Shown in pieces: positions 1 through 12,100 of a stretch of DNA of 64,000 nt. The notes under the pieces are model-generated. The model had not been told where the DNA came from, ran no database searches, and saw only the letters and a program-made list of their open reading frames with translations. The DNA comes from Tipula vernalis (Eukaryota; Arthropoda; Insecta; Diptera; Tipulidae), in NCBI GenBank assembly GCA_958295665.1, contig OY282560.1:144514091-144578090 (forward strand), read 5' to 3'. Both the position numbers and the translations under genes were made by a program. Positions within the stretch are counted from its first letter, which is position 1, and the number at the start of each line of letters is the position of its first letter.

Positions 1-836
1 GTCTTTTGGCATGCGGCTACCTTAAATGACAATTCAAATTTAACGAAACTCAACGAAACGTTCTTAAAGTTTCGCTGATCAGTAAAGACTGATTTACATT
101 CAAAGATTTTCGCAGATGCAGATATCAAATCAAAAATTCGTTTTCTTTTCACATAAAAAATAAATTTAAACAAAAAATGACATAAAGCAATACAAATGAT
201 TGGTTTTCTTAATTATTTAACCTTATTTTAGTTATTTATTGACGCATCGACGATTTTACAGAAAAAACATGAACTCGACATCTGCAAAATAAAGTAGACG
301 ACGACTTTTGGGTTTATTTCTCGGGTTTCAATTGACTTTTTTAAGCAGATGATTTTTTTTCTCGTCTTTGTATTTTCTCCTATGTTGTGTTTCAATTATT
401 TTGCGGACATCGAATATCGTTGAATGTAAATCAGCTATAACATGTAAGTTCCTATGGTTGCATTGTTACTTAAATTTCTCAAAGACTTGCTGGTCAATGC
501 TTTATTTTTAGTGAAACAGCGAGTCGGTAATAACTTTAAATAAGAATGCAATATACATAAAGTGCATGTTACTGGCAAGCGAATCTTTAAGAAATTTTCG
601 TTCAGTTCAGTTGTCACTTAACAGAACGAAAATTAAGGCGCAAACTGAAGGAAATGTCAGAATACATCAAAATTTTCGAGCCACACTTTTCTTAAAAATA
701 ATAATTTTGCTATTCACATTACAATTTTAATACTGTATGTGCCAGTTATTACGGATTCGGTGGCTGATATGTCAAATATTCTGTAAGGAAACACTTTCAT
801 CAAATTCTGTAAGGATTCTTACTGAATCGCAGAGGG
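1..836. other. AT-rich stretch without recognisable gene
   Basis: I find no coding region longer than about 60 residues and no repeat structure here. The short open frames lack codon or motif support. Confidence 0.5.
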
Positions 837-966
837 GCTATTTCTGAATACGATACGAATACGAAAGTGTGAGATTCTTATTTGATTAAAATGAGATACA
901 CTTGTATTTTATTTAAATCAAATACGAATCTTATACATTCGAATTCGTATCGTATTCAGAAATAGC
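837..966. repeat. Hairpin MITE-like element
   Basis: The two ends are imperfect inverted copies of about 55 bp. Each begins GCTATTTCTGAATACGATAC at the outer edge and continues through a shared GAT..TTATTTGATT core, with a short A/T-rich centre. Length is about 130 bp and there is no coding capacity. This suits a small non-autonomous fold-back element or MITE. I could not define a target duplication, so the family is open. Confidence 0.6.
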
Positions 967-1187
967 GCGGGTGGTTACCCCTTTGGTTTTAAATTAAAGT
1001 TTGCAAGTTTTTATAAGTTATCTATGGTTACCACTTGAGTGTATTTTATACCAAATATTATTATGCGTCAATATTTATCACAGTATTCGGGCAAGCCTAA
1101 GTGGCACTAGAGTTCAAAAAGTAGGCGCCGATATGTAGTGTCAAGAATATTAATTAGCAAATAAATTTTTTAGTTAGGGAAATTTTA

Positions 1188-1691
1188 ATGATTTGTCGGT
1201 CTTTCATAATTTGCTTTCGTGAAGAAAATAAATGGGAAGAATTGCGATTGTGTGCCAACAATTTGGTTCGGTTGGTGGAAGATTCACAAAAATACCGACA
1301 AACACATAGACATCCATTGTTTATTAATATGGAATATGACGTACTATTTGTGCCACATAATACGCCTGTTGATTCACCATTCCTTGGAACAAGACCAACA
1401 AGTGTTCTTAAAGAGGAAAAACCAGTCAAGCAACATGGAAATGGTCACATCGCGATAAAGAAAATTCCATCCAATCATTCGCTTTTAAAGCAAAGTTCAA
1501 ATCACGAAGATTTAGAAACGCATCCACAAGTGGACCCCATTAAAATTGAGGTGAAGTCTGCCAGCATTGATATTAGGCCTGCGATAAAAAAACTAACTGT
1601 AATACCAAGAGCAGATCTCCCAGCTTCAAAAAAAGTGATGGATACCTGTCGTTGTTCCAAGAACCAAATCGGATCAAAATTCATTAAATGA
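1188..1691 (+). CDS. Uncharacterised ORF, 167 aa, possible exon
   Basis: This open frame starts at an ATG and runs 167 codons in a region otherwise full of stops. The predicted protein is polar and basic. It has an N-terminal segment suggestive of helices (WEELRLCANNLVRLVEDSQK, about residues 16-35) and a Lys/Ile/Pro-rich C-terminal half. I recognise no family motif, membrane segment or signal peptide. A T-rich tract ending in TTTTTAG lies about 17 bases upstream and could be a splice acceptor, so it may be one exon of a host gene or a retrocopy. No neighbouring exon was found. No function is assigned. Confidence 0.3.
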   Translation: MICRSFIICFREENKWEELRLCANNLVRLVEDSQKYRQTHRHPLFINMEYDVLFVPHNTPVDSPFLGTRPTSVLKEEKPVKQHGNGHIAIKKIPSNHSLLKQSSNHEDLETHPQVDPIKIEVKSASIDIRPAIKKLTVIPRADLPASKKVMDTCRCSKNQIGSKFIK

Positions 1692-1801
1692 TTAAATAAT
1701 TCAAAAAAATTGCCTAAATTTATAATTTCGTTAATTAGTACCCTTCCCTCCTGCTTAGTCATGTAACAAGTGAATTCAAAGCCTCGGTTCAAAAAATAGT
1801 T

Positions 1802-1944
1802 GCTTTCCAGTTGACCAGCCGCCAGTACCCGCAATCAAACTGCTAGTTGAAAGGTTTATACCGTTGGCAAATTTTCTTTAGAAACCTGAGCAAAAACAGA
1901 AACCTTTCTACTAGCGGGTACTGACGGTAGGTCAACTGGAAAGC
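1802..1944. repeat. Hairpin MITE-like element
   Basis: Two arms of about 45-50 bp face each other. The outer part of each arm reads GCTTTCCAGTTGACC and the inner parts share CAGTACCCGC and GAAAGGTTT, with a few mismatches. A spacer of about 45 bp separates them. There is no ORF. It is best explained as a 143-bp non-autonomous inverted-repeat element. Confidence 0.6.
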
Positions 1945-2590
1945 CTCTTTTACCAGTATTTTTATTCAACGAAGGACAAAACTTAATATTTTCTTACTAA
2001 TTTAGTATGACATTGACGCCCTTACACGAAGAACATGGGATGTGCCTATATCCCCCAAGGAGAACGCTGGGAATATTTAGCCATATAAAAGCAATCTTCA
2101 AAGCTCATTCAATAAAATACGATGTAATTAGAGTTGCGTTTCCGCAGGAAATATTGTAAATTGAAAAGCTCCTACCCTCTCGGTCACCTTAAAGTTTCGT
2201 TTGACTTCTTTCACTATCAAATTCCAAACAATAAGACGTCATACAGATTTATCCAAAAACTTCAGCCTCGTTTTTTTTTGATGGTTTGCTGCTTAGCCGT
2301 TTTGTAAAATCAAGATCTTATTCGCTAAGACTGCAAGCCGTGATAATAATTTTAAGAGATTCTTTAAAACTTTAGAAATTGAAAGTTCGTCAAGGCAAGG
2401 CTTAGTGAAGCTCTGAAATCTGAGAAATCTGTGTTATAAAACATTAAGTCCAAATAATTTCGTTTGAGATTTGCCGTGTGGTATGAAATGTGAAAGATAA
2501 TGAAAGTATATTCTTAAAAAACAGTGCCAGCCAGACTTATGAAAATTAAGTTGCCCTTTTGTGGAAAGGAGTTCCTCTCTCGTTAAAAAA
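1945..2590. other. No recognisable feature
   Basis: AT-rich, with stop codons in all frames. I see nothing to annotate. Confidence 0.5.
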
Positions 2591-3180
2591 TAAATCAAAT
2601 TAAACGCTAATTTATGTATGTGAGTAGAATTTTATATTTTTACAACGTATAGTAAGGTAGATTTCAGGCAAACTTAAAAATAATCCGAAATCATTCTTTA
2701 GATTTATGTCTAAAAAGAAAACTCCTATTTCTAATGACAAATTGGCGAATTCATTCAAAGGATATAGAAACAAAAATAATTCATCAAACAATAATTCGCT
2801 TATAAATTCTAGAGCTGCTTCCAATTATTAGTCAAGATGACATCGTAAGCGAATTCATCCGTTTTAAGAGTGGCTGCGGCCCAGATGGTATACGTTCAAG
2901 ATTTATATTGAATCGGTGATCGTCGTTATCGCTTCCCTTATCTATCCTATTTAATTAATTTGGCCTTTTGGAATATTTCCTAATCCATGGAAAATTTCAA
3001 AACTTACTCCAAAAGGTTAGACATCAAGGTGATATAAGCGTAATAATGTGACTCCAATTATAGAGGAGTTGATAATTTTCCATCGATACCGAGTTTTTTG
3101 CTACTAATTTTTTTGACTACGAATATTGAGTTTACCAGTTAGATGTTGTTTAAACAAACTTTTCAGAAAAGGATTCAACA
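2590..3180 (+). pseudogene. Decayed LINE reverse-transcriptase fragment
   Basis: Translated pieces in shifting plus-strand frames match the finger/palm region of non-LTR reverse transcriptases. A SGCGPDGI block (around 2868-2895) is followed by PNPWKISKLTP (around 2980-3015) and NYRGV with SIP (around 3056-3090), the usual order in Jockey/I-type elements. Many stops and frameshifts interrupt it, and no YADD-type catalytic box is preserved. It is a short, old remnant; the exact ends are uncertain. Confidence 0.5.
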
Positions 3181-3629
3181 TTGTACAAAACATGACGTTT
3201 TACTGCTGAAATTGGTGCCATAAACCTATTTCCAAAATTTTTGTTTCGGATTTGGATGAAGGGACATTCTGAAGCGAAATTGTTTCAGTTGTCAGGGAAA
3301 CGAACAACCGAGGTCTCAGAGTTCTTGCAATGTGTTTCCTCGGAAGATATTCTAACCTAAACCTAAGCTGGTCGAAACGGCCACAAATACCGATCCGGAA
3401 CTCTTGCAAAAGAATCCGCAAAAAATCTAGATGATTTAAATTACTCTAAACATTCTAACTGACCTAATAATGACGTATTAAACCTTAATTTATTTTTACC
3501 ATCAAGTGTGTTTTCTTAACCTACAAAGCTGGATTTTGAAACAACAAAGTTATCGAAGCTAACCAATAATTTTTGTCGAGCAAACAAATACTGGACAAAG
3601 ATAACATTAAATATATATGAATCGTTTAT
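3181..3629. other. Unassigned, probably continuing old repeat sequence
   Basis: One short plus-strand stretch (about 3230-3370) is fairly open but is interrupted and not recognisable. Nothing else is visible. Confidence 0.35.
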
Positions 3630-4950
3630 TACTGAGGAAGCTGATAATTGACATTACGCAGATGTGTTAATCAATAATGTTCAGTATCGTGGATTACAGC
3701 ATTTGCTAGTGAAAGTGAAAATTCCTTAATAATCTAAAGTACCAAATCCGAAATTTTCCTTCGTTAGTGTATCAAAAATGATTTCAGGAGTGCAACATAT
3801 TTCGGATTATCGGATACTCAAGAACATCAACTATTAAACGTTATTCAGAAGCTTGCTTCATTCACAAATTTAGGTCTTGGGAAAACTGCACTATTTAGTA
3901 TGCCCCCAAATCAATATTAGAAATGCAGTTCCAATCAAGAAAAGGTACTATCCTGTTTCCTCCCCAAAACAAGCCGAACAATCAACAAGTTTTTGGGGCT
4001 CCCCAGTGACATTGGTCCGGAAATCGAGTGGCAAAGTACGACTTTGTCTTGATGCTCGACGTTGGTATCAGGCAACGGTCAGTGACGCGTATTCGCTGCC
4101 AATAATCGACGATAATGGACCCTTAGCCATTTGCATGCCTTCTGGCAGATCCCTTTGGCAACGGAGTCTCGAGATAAAACAGAGTTTACCTTTCGTGACC
4201 GACCGCTTTATCATTTTACGGTTATTCCGTTCGGTCTTTGTAAAGCCCTGCAGACAATGGGTCGACTAAAGCATCGGGTGATTCCTCATCAATTACAAGA
4301 TCAGATTTGCGGTTACCTTGATGACCTCCTTATCACTAGCGGTACCTTTGACGAGCATATAACTCTTTCAGAAACCGTAGCCGAATATTTAAAGGCTTCG
4401 GGTTTAATGGTTAATCTGGAGAAAAGTAATTTTCTTTAAAAGAACATACCATACCTTCCAGTACCGAAAACTGTAAAAAAGGTTCGTAGTTTCTTGGGCA
4501 TGACAGGGTGGTATCGGGGTTTTATTTCGAACAATGCAGCTGTATCATTACCATTCTCCATTAACTGATTTATTAAACAAAATAAAATAAAAAGATGTTT
4601 TGGACTAAAGAAACCCAGTTAACATTAGAGAAATTGAAAAGGGCCTTAAGTACAGCTCCAGTTCTCATCTATCCTAGCTGTGACCGTTCTTCATCCAATG
4701 TGATACAATCCGCCGTGCTTAGTGTTAAAAGGTTTCGGGCGTACATAGAAGGATGTGAATTTACGATTTTGACGGACCACGCCAGTATAGAATGGCTCAT
4801 GAGTCAGAAATATTTAACAGGCAGATTATAGCTAGATGACGCTTAAAGCTTCAATCTTTTAATTTTCATACAGAACATAGGAGGGGGTCTCAAAATGTCG
4901 TACCAAATACACTTTCAAGAATGTATATGAAAGAATGTAAAGAATGTAAA
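3630..4950 (+). pseudogene. Decayed Ty3/Gypsy pol fragment
   Basis: In order, this holds scraps of a protease N-terminal region (YADVLINNVQYRG, near 3655), the RT start (KKRYYPVSSP, near 3937), RT core (RLCLDARR near 4040; RPLYHFTVIPFGLCKALQTM near 4200; YLDDLLITSG near 4314) and RNase H (LTDHASIEWLMSQK near 4770). The order and wording closely follow the intact Gypsy pol at 36.0-39.4 kb, so it is an older relative of that lineage. It carries several frameshifts, stops and an internal deletion between RT and RNase H. Integrase, gag and LTRs are absent. A fold-back element abuts its 3' end. Confidence 0.85.
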
Positions 4951-4974
4951 GCTAGTCCTTATCCATGAAACATC

Positions 4975-5550
4975 GGGGTATATATTTTGGAAATTTTTGA
5001 ACGTAGGATTGTGCATCAACAGTTTTTTGGAGGAGAAAGCCAAATTTCACCGTAAAATTACTTCATTTTCCGGGAAAATTGTATTCAAATTAGGTGAAAA
5101 TGTGCAATTTTTCGACATTTCAAGTAGTTTTTCCAGGAAAATTTTGCAATTTTTCCAGGAACATTCTGAAATTTCTCCACTTTTTTTTTTTGTTACTTAG
5201 TTTCAAATTATAAATAAAATTTGAAACAGGAAGAATAAGCGGGTGTTTTGGGGCGGCAACCTCCATCCTCTAAGGTATACAACGAATTAAAATAACGTTA
5301 AAAAAATTGTTATATTTACTGTAATTGTTTTTTGTGGCACTATCAGAAGAAGCGATAAGGGCAAAAACAACTCTTTGATCTGTGTCTGCAAGTTTGACGA
5401 AGGAATTATAATTAATAAAAGTAAAAATAAAAAAGTGGAAATTTACCCGGAAAATGAGGTAATTTTCCGGGGAAAGTTTGGCTTGCCCCTCCTAAAAACT
5501 ACAGATGCACAAACCTACCGTATTCAAAACTTTTCAAAATATATTCTTAC
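4975..5550. repeat. Fold-back element with ~100-bp inverted ends
   Basis: The left end (about 4975-5085) and right end (about 5440-5550) are diverged inverted copies. Shared blocks include TATATTTTG, TTTTGAA, TTGTGCATC, AAGCCAAA and TCATTTTCCGGG, in mirrored order. The centre has no substantial ORF. It lies directly at the broken end of the Gypsy fragment, so it probably inserted into that fragment. No target duplication could be fixed. Confidence 0.65.
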
Positions 5551-7525
5551 CTGATTTTTCCGATTTATACGTAAAGCAAAATAACGCCGATAATTGTTAC
5601 TTACCCGAATAGTGAAAATATGTATTGGTTATAAATTGATTGGCTTAGCACAAAATTATCTGTTCGTTGCTTACACAAAATTATTTGTTTCATGAATGTA
5701 TTGGTTATTGGACGGGGATTAACGATTTAATCTTTGATTACAGTCAATCAATAATATTGAAATTGAGAGGAAGTTAATGAAAACGATAATTTAACTAAAA
5801 CGAGAGAGATTTTAATTAGTTAGTCTTAAACCACGAGGGTGAATGGTAGTTTTGATAGCACGAGTATAGAGGATTGTCGTCGGAATTTCTCACGATATAT
5901 TTTATCTCTCTAGACTGAGCTCGGCACAAAGATAATATATTTTCGACGTCAATTCTCCTTTTATTGACACGCAAGTGATCTTTGCTAGCGGGTGAAAATA
6001 CGGGGCTTTCCATAAGATTACCTGTTGCACAATAGTGGCTGGAAATATTGGAAGGGACCTTATTTTCCACTCGAACTCTATAAGAGTTCTAAATTTTTAT
6101 GAAAACAAAAATATCTGTTTATCAAATAGTAATACTTGTGTTATAATACTAAATAAGAATATTTTCTTGCATTGATAAATTTTCATCCAGTTTTACATGT
6201 ATTTACAGAGAGAATACATATTATGAGTTTACTAACAACTTACTGGTTTTAAGAAATAGAAAAAAAAAATCAAAACTTTTTAAATAAAACTAAAACATAA
6301 AGGTTTTCCTATGTACTTACACAAAACTTATAAATCTTTACATGAACATTTTAATTGGATGTACCTACGAGAAAACCAAAGATGTTGTAAATTTGGTTAG
6401 TCATTATTTAAGGATTACTCAAACCGAATATACCGAATCGAACATAAATTATTTGAAAAATTTGCTTCTTTGATTTTTTTTATATTTAGCTCATTGACTT
6501 TGGAAAACTCACAATAACACATCATTATTCAACTAAGCAATGCATTAATTTTACCAACAATAATAAAAAATTGATTGTTCAACAATTTGATGGCTGCTTG
6601 AATACATATTCAACTAATTGGATTATTCAATTTCTATGAAAATGGTATTTTAGGTGAATGAAGAGGCATACTATACACAAATAAACAGATTATCATAAAA
6701 TGTCACGAAACTAAGAATGAATAGTAAGGAACTTTTTTCCTTCTATTTATAACTTTGGATAACCTTTTTTATTCAACGCTTGCAATATTTTTTTTTATAA
6801 GATTATGGGACATTTAGAAAAGTTTTCTATGGGCTTTTTTTAATATTGAATCGGTTCGTCGTCAATTCACACAAAAACCATTGTTCAATATGTATAGCAT
6901 TGTTATCCAATTGTATTGTGCTTTAAAAAAGTTAATTTATTTAGCAACAACAAAAATTACATATTTACCTGAATACCAGTACCACCGTAATCTCACCAAA
7001 TAGCTACAATTATTTATTTCATTAATTACTGGTAACGGAATAGTACAGAGAAAAATGCACTGTAATATAATACCTAAATTTGGGCGATTTGTGAATGTGT
7101 TTTGTTATGTCTATCAATCTGGCCTGTTCCGCGCACTCACATATTTTAGATTTTTAATTTTTTTATTTTAAATGCTTTATTTAGTTATAAGTTTTCATAA
7201 AACAAAATAATATTTAAGATAGTTAAATTTGCTTCCGAATACGTTTGAATTTAATTTTCATTGTTTTAGTCTGATAATATTGTTAGCTAGAGATAATTAA
7301 GAATACCTTTATTCTAACTTAATACTAATACTTAAACTAATTATTTTAACATGAACTAAAATTAAATACAAATTGGCTTATTAACACTGGAGGCGTTGAA
7401 TAAGCATGTTTTCCACAAATTGTATGATTTATTATTATATCTTGTGTGATATTGGGAAACTTGATTGTTGCGTTATCTTCTAGGAACGTTTAAAATTAAT
7501 TTCAGAAACTTGTTTTGAATTTTTA
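5551..7525. other. AT-rich intergenic DNA
   Basis: No recognisable gene or repeat family. One 84-residue minus-strand open frame (5816-6070) has no motif and no support. Confidence 0.45.
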
Positions 7526-7717
7526 TTTTTTTTTTTTTAAACACCTTTATTGATATGGCTACTACAATCTTAAACATTATTAATTCATTAGTAAGGTTGA
7601 CATTAGTACTTATGAGATAAGCATTAACTTGTGTTGGTCTGCTGGACCAGTGTCCAGTTCCCTTGAGATATAATATTCATACGGTTAGCTCATATGGTTT
7701 GATTCGTTTGAGCCGCC

Positions 7718-10305
7718 TTACTTCGTTTGTACTGTCCAGTAGTTGTATGGCCTCAACGTTGGTGTGGGTAAGAAGTCTCTTCTCATGTTTAATGTCACAT
7801 TCGCGGATGACATCTCTATCAAAGGTATTTTTAAATCATTGTGTATTTCCCTGTTAGTCAATTTATTTTGGCTACGTTGTATAATGTCTCTATTGGATTT
7901 GTACAACCCCATAGCTGCGCACCATACATCCATATTGGTTTGAAGATAGTCTGGTAGACTAGTCTTTTGCAATACAGGTTCATTTTGGAATGATGTCCAA
8001 TTAACCAGTACATTTGACGTTGTTTTAATCGTATCAGTTCAGCTTTTTGTCTCACGTCATATTTCCAGTTGAGCCTTGAATCTAAATGCAGACCAAGGTA
8101 TTTTGCCGATTCAGCCTGCGGCCCTTGCACCCCATTGAGGTATATGTGTAGACTGCTATATTTGTGTCGGAGCGTAAATGTCACATGGGTTGATTTGAGC
8201 TCATTAAGCACGATTTTCCAGTCAATTGTCCATTTAGTAACGTTGTTCATTGCTCGTTGAAGATTTTCCACTGCCCTTGGTTATGATTCGTCTACCGACA
8301 TAATTACAGTGTCGTCAGCGAACGTGCCGATGAATGTTTTATTCGTTGTAGGTATGCCCGCAGTGTAAATAAGGTAGAGGATGGGTCTCTGCGGAAATTC
8401 CGCTTCCCTGCGGAAATCCCGCTAACGTTGGATAAAAGTCAGAACATGTTTCTTCATGGATGACTCTGAATTGGCGATCAGAGAGGTATGATTCAAGCAG
8501 CTGGCAATAGTTTTGTGGTAGCATTTTGCTCATCTTGAGTGTCAATCCCTCGTGCCAAACCCTATCAAAGTCCTGAAATACGTCCAGAAATACGGCGGGG
8601 CAATATTTCTTTTCTTCTAACGCTTGCTCTATTACTGTAGTTACTCGATGGACTTGATCTATTGTGGAGTGGTTATTCCTGAATCCAAGTTGAAAATCAG
8701 GAACGTTTACAATTGGCTTTAGACGTTTTAGTAGTAGTTTTTCAAACAGCTTTGATAAGATCGGAAGCAGTGAAATTGGTCTGTATGATGGTACTTCTTC
8801 ATCTGGTTTACCTGGTTTCTTCAACATAATTATTTGGGCCATTTTGAAGCATTTGGGTACATACTTCAATCTCATACAGGAATTAAATAAGTATGTGATC
8901 ATGATGATTGCTTTGCGTGGAAGTTCCTTAAATAGACCCGTTGATATTTCATCAATTCCTGGTGCCTTTTTTTGACTAAGACTTTTGTCGATTTCTTCAG
9001 CAATTTCCATTGGCGTGGCCCTTTTAAAATCCTGATTTGGTTGATAGACAGGTGTTACATCAATGTTGGATTGAATGTCATGGGGTTGAAACACTGTTGC
9101 TAGGTGTTGAGCAAAGAGTTCCGCTTTTTGTTTGTCTTGTCGAACCCAATTGCCTTGAGCATTTCTTATAGGTGGTACTTGAACTACAGGTCGTTTAAAT
9201 TTTCTGGTTGCTTTCCATAACGAGTAGTCCTTATCCATTTCTGGACCTAGCTGGCTTAAGTAGTTGTCGAAGCAATCCTGTTTGAAGCTTTTGATTAGCC
9301 TATTAACTTTGTTACTTATTCGATTGAAGGTGGTCTTGTGAACGGGATTTCTGGTGAGATGCCATATTCTCCTTGCCTTTTTCATTTCCTTGATTTGTTC
9401 CCTGATTTCAGCCGGGTATTTGACTTCAATCTCCGCTTTGTCCTTTAATTCTGGAGTAGCTAGACTGGCGGACATACGAGTGTATTCAATGAAATTGTTT
9501 ATTTGTTGTTTCAATTCTTCATTACTTTTAATACTAACTTTTAATTCAACTTGCTCTTCCAGTTTTTCTCTGAAGAGATCCCAATCCGTGAATCTGTTAG
9601 TAAGGTTTTGCTTTTTATTTTTTTTGATGACTATAGCGCCTACTGGCAACAGTACAGGAAAGTGATCAGATGTTAAGTCGTTAATTCCTTCGACTCTAGT
9701 GTAACTGGATGAAATACCTTTTATGATGACGAAATCAAGCAGATCTGGTATTTTTCCTGCATCCGTTGGCCACTACGTTGGCCCTTTGGAGACAGATATT
9801 CACATTTGTTTCCATGAATGGCATTGAACAAATCATTTCCTTTCCCAGGAGAAATTAGCCTGGAACCGCAAGCTGTATGCTTTATATTATAGTCCCCTCC
9901 AATAATAAATCTTGGACCGAGCTTATTAAAGACATTATTAAATTGTAACTTCGTTGGTGTATGCCGTGGAGGACAGTATGCTGCCGCAATATTTAGATCT
10001 GCGCCATTATATTGGATTGAGATAACAGTTGCTTGCATGTAGCTTTCTCTAATATCCTCTTGTTGATTATGTTTGATATTATTTTTAATTAGTATAGCTG
10101 AACCACCTCTGGCTCTTTCACTAGGATGGGTTGTCCAGTAGGAATTAAATCCCTTTATTCTAAAAAAGCTTTTGTTGGAGAAGTGCGTTTCTGAAATAAG
10201 TGCAATATCTATGTTGTTTGTATGGAGAAATATTTCCAGTTCTTGGGCTCGTTGGTTGAGCCCATTAGCGTTCCAAGTTACAATGCGTAAGAACGAGTTA
10301 ATCAT
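7718..10305 (-). pseudogene. LINE ORF2 (endonuclease-reverse transcriptase), interrupted
   Basis: The ATG at 10305 overlaps the ORF1 stop. The AP-endonuclease domain comes first, with WNANGL, SETHF and GGDYNIKH; its TSDHF box falls after a frameshift near 9770. RT follows at 9649-8339, including YRPISLLPILSKLFEKLL, FLDVFQDFDRVWHEGL and PQGSG. The FADD catalytic box lies at about 8290-8330 in another frame. The C-terminal tail (8271-7718) ends in the usual Jockey WGC-type region. Shifts or stops lie near 9770, 9660, 8400, 8280 and 7860-7970. In life it would nick target DNA and copy the element RNA in place. Confidence 0.85.
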
Positions 10306-12043
10306 TTGTGTGTATGCTGACTTTTTTTGCTAGGCGGATAGAAATTAATTTCTAGTTTTGCCACCCTTTCTGTTAAGTGACCAAGTGGCTGTTGAATTTG
10401 ACTAAGCTTTTTAATAATTTCAAAGTTATTAGACTCGTTATTAACTTCTATGTGTTTGTTGTTTTGGTTTGATTCATCAGCAGATAATTTAGTGATTTGC
10501 GCATAGGATAATCCAACTATGGATGGTGTGATTGTTGTTTGTGGTTTAGCAGCTTTGGTTTGTAATCGCTGTAATACTCTTGTTCTATTATTCTGTTGAC
10601 TTTTAATTTTGTTCTGATATACACAGCATCCTTTATAATTTGCAGTATGTCCTTGTTGTTGACAAAGAGCACATGAAGGCGCGATATCTGGTTGTTTTTT
10701 GCATTTTCTCGTGTGATGATCTCCAGCACATTTAACGCATTTGGTTTGACGATAGCAAAAACTCTTGGTATGTCCAAGTTGTTGACAATTCGTACATTGT
10801 GGAATGTCCCTTGTCTTGTTAGGTGGCTCAATTTTAACTATACAGTACGCAAGTTTCTGGATGTTGTATACTTCTTTATTGTTGTCTTTTTGTTTTAAGT
10901 CGATGTAAAACAATGGAAAGTGTTTCCTGTCTTTTACACCATTAGTTGTGACCATTTTGTATATGTTAGTAATACCTGCGACTTCATGTCCCATTTTTTC
11001 TAAGTCTGCTTTAATTACATCGTGACTAATGGAAGATGGTAAGCCTCTGATAACTACTCTATAAACCTTTTCACTCTTCAGCTGATAGGTGTGATATTCT
11101 ATATTTTCTGATTGGTTGCTGGGTTCTTTTTTTAATTCTTTCAGTAATTTTTTGACATTTCTGTAATCATTTTCATTTTGAAATGTAATTTTAATGTCGC
11201 TATTTGAAAGCACCTTAAAATTAGTTGATTCACTAGTGGTTTTTATTACTTTTTATCGAAAAAGTTAGAAATTTTTGATATTGCTCACGTTAATGGGCGG
11301 AGGCAGTGGTATATTTGGGTTTTTCTATTCAGTGTTATTGATCACAATTTGTGTAGTATTTTTTGGAGGAGTTTTCGTTTTTGTGCGCCTGCGTTTCCTA
11401 GCATTTCTGTTATCAGCACTGGAAACTTCTTTTTCCAGTTCTTCCTCATCTGTGCAATAATCCACTTGACTCAGAGCACTGAATCTATTATTCTGTTGAA
11501 AAACTGGAAATTGCCGCAGCAACCAGTTGGAATTATTTGAATGTTCATGTTGACTGGATGATGGCTGAATATGGTTGGAAGAAAGATTGTTAACTCGTGC
11601 TGAATCCTCAGCTATGCTATTTTTAACCTTTCCTTTTATTGTAGGGTTTTCTCTCTTAAGTTCAGCAACTTTATTGCTCAGCCGCGCTATTAGTTTCTCC
11701 ATTTTTTGAAATTTATTTAACAGCTCCTCGCTGTTTATAATATTTGTTGATGCACTCGGCATTTGTTCTGATAATGAAGTTACTTTTTCAGTGGAGACTG
11801 CGTTGTTTGCAAATATTTTTTGTATTGGTGATCTGATTGTTATAGAGCCCTTTCGGGGGAAAGTTGTTCCTCGTTACTCTTTTGAGCGTTGATATCGCTT
11901 AGCTTATTTTTGGTATCATTAGAATTTTGTAGCAATGTTTGGTCCCCCCTAGAATCCATGGGACCGACCTCCGGAGAGAGTGGATCTTCCTGATCATCAA
12001 GTCTGCCACCTAGGGTATTAATTTCCTTGTTTGTTTTATCCAT
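10302..12043 (-). pseudogene. LINE ORF1 (gag-like, zinc-knuckle protein), interrupted
   Basis: The start MDKTNKE is at 12043. One frameshift near 11840-11850 moves to the frame used from 11830 down. That frame has three in-frame stops between 11325 and 11215 and is then open from 11213 to the TGA at 10302. The C-terminal part (303 codons) has a PRE_C2HC-like region (RVVIRGLPSSISHDVI onward). Three zinc knuckles follow: CTNCQQLGHTKSFC, CVKCAGDHHTRKC and CALCQQQGHTANYKGC. In Jockey elements this protein binds the element RNA. The N-terminal part is coiled and acidic to basic. The stops mean no full product can be made by plain translation. Confidence 0.85.
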
Positions 12044-12100
12044 TGCGTTTTGTTGTTTATAGTGTTATTACACTCGCCTCTAGAAGTTCAGCCGTTGTGA

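Larger units (their letters stand above)
7526..12100 (-). mobile_element. Jockey-type non-LTR retrotransposon (LINE), near full length, mutated
   Basis: The element is read on the minus strand. The 3' end is marked by a 13-base T run at 7526-7538 (a poly-A tail in sense) just after an AATAAA at 7546-7551. It contains the standard two genes: a gag-like ORF1 with three zinc knuckles, and ORF2 with AP-type endonuclease and reverse transcriptase. The end of ORF1 and the start of ORF2 overlap as ATGA at 10302-10305. The 5' leader reaches to about 12.06-12.10 kb, where the boundary becomes unclear. Length of about 4.5 kb is typical for Jockey. Stops and frameshifts in both ORFs make it non-autonomous now. 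Target duplications were not resolved. Confidence 0.85.

Noticed and set aside
5816..6070. 84-codon minus-strand ORF
   Set aside because: No motif and no supporting context; probably chance.
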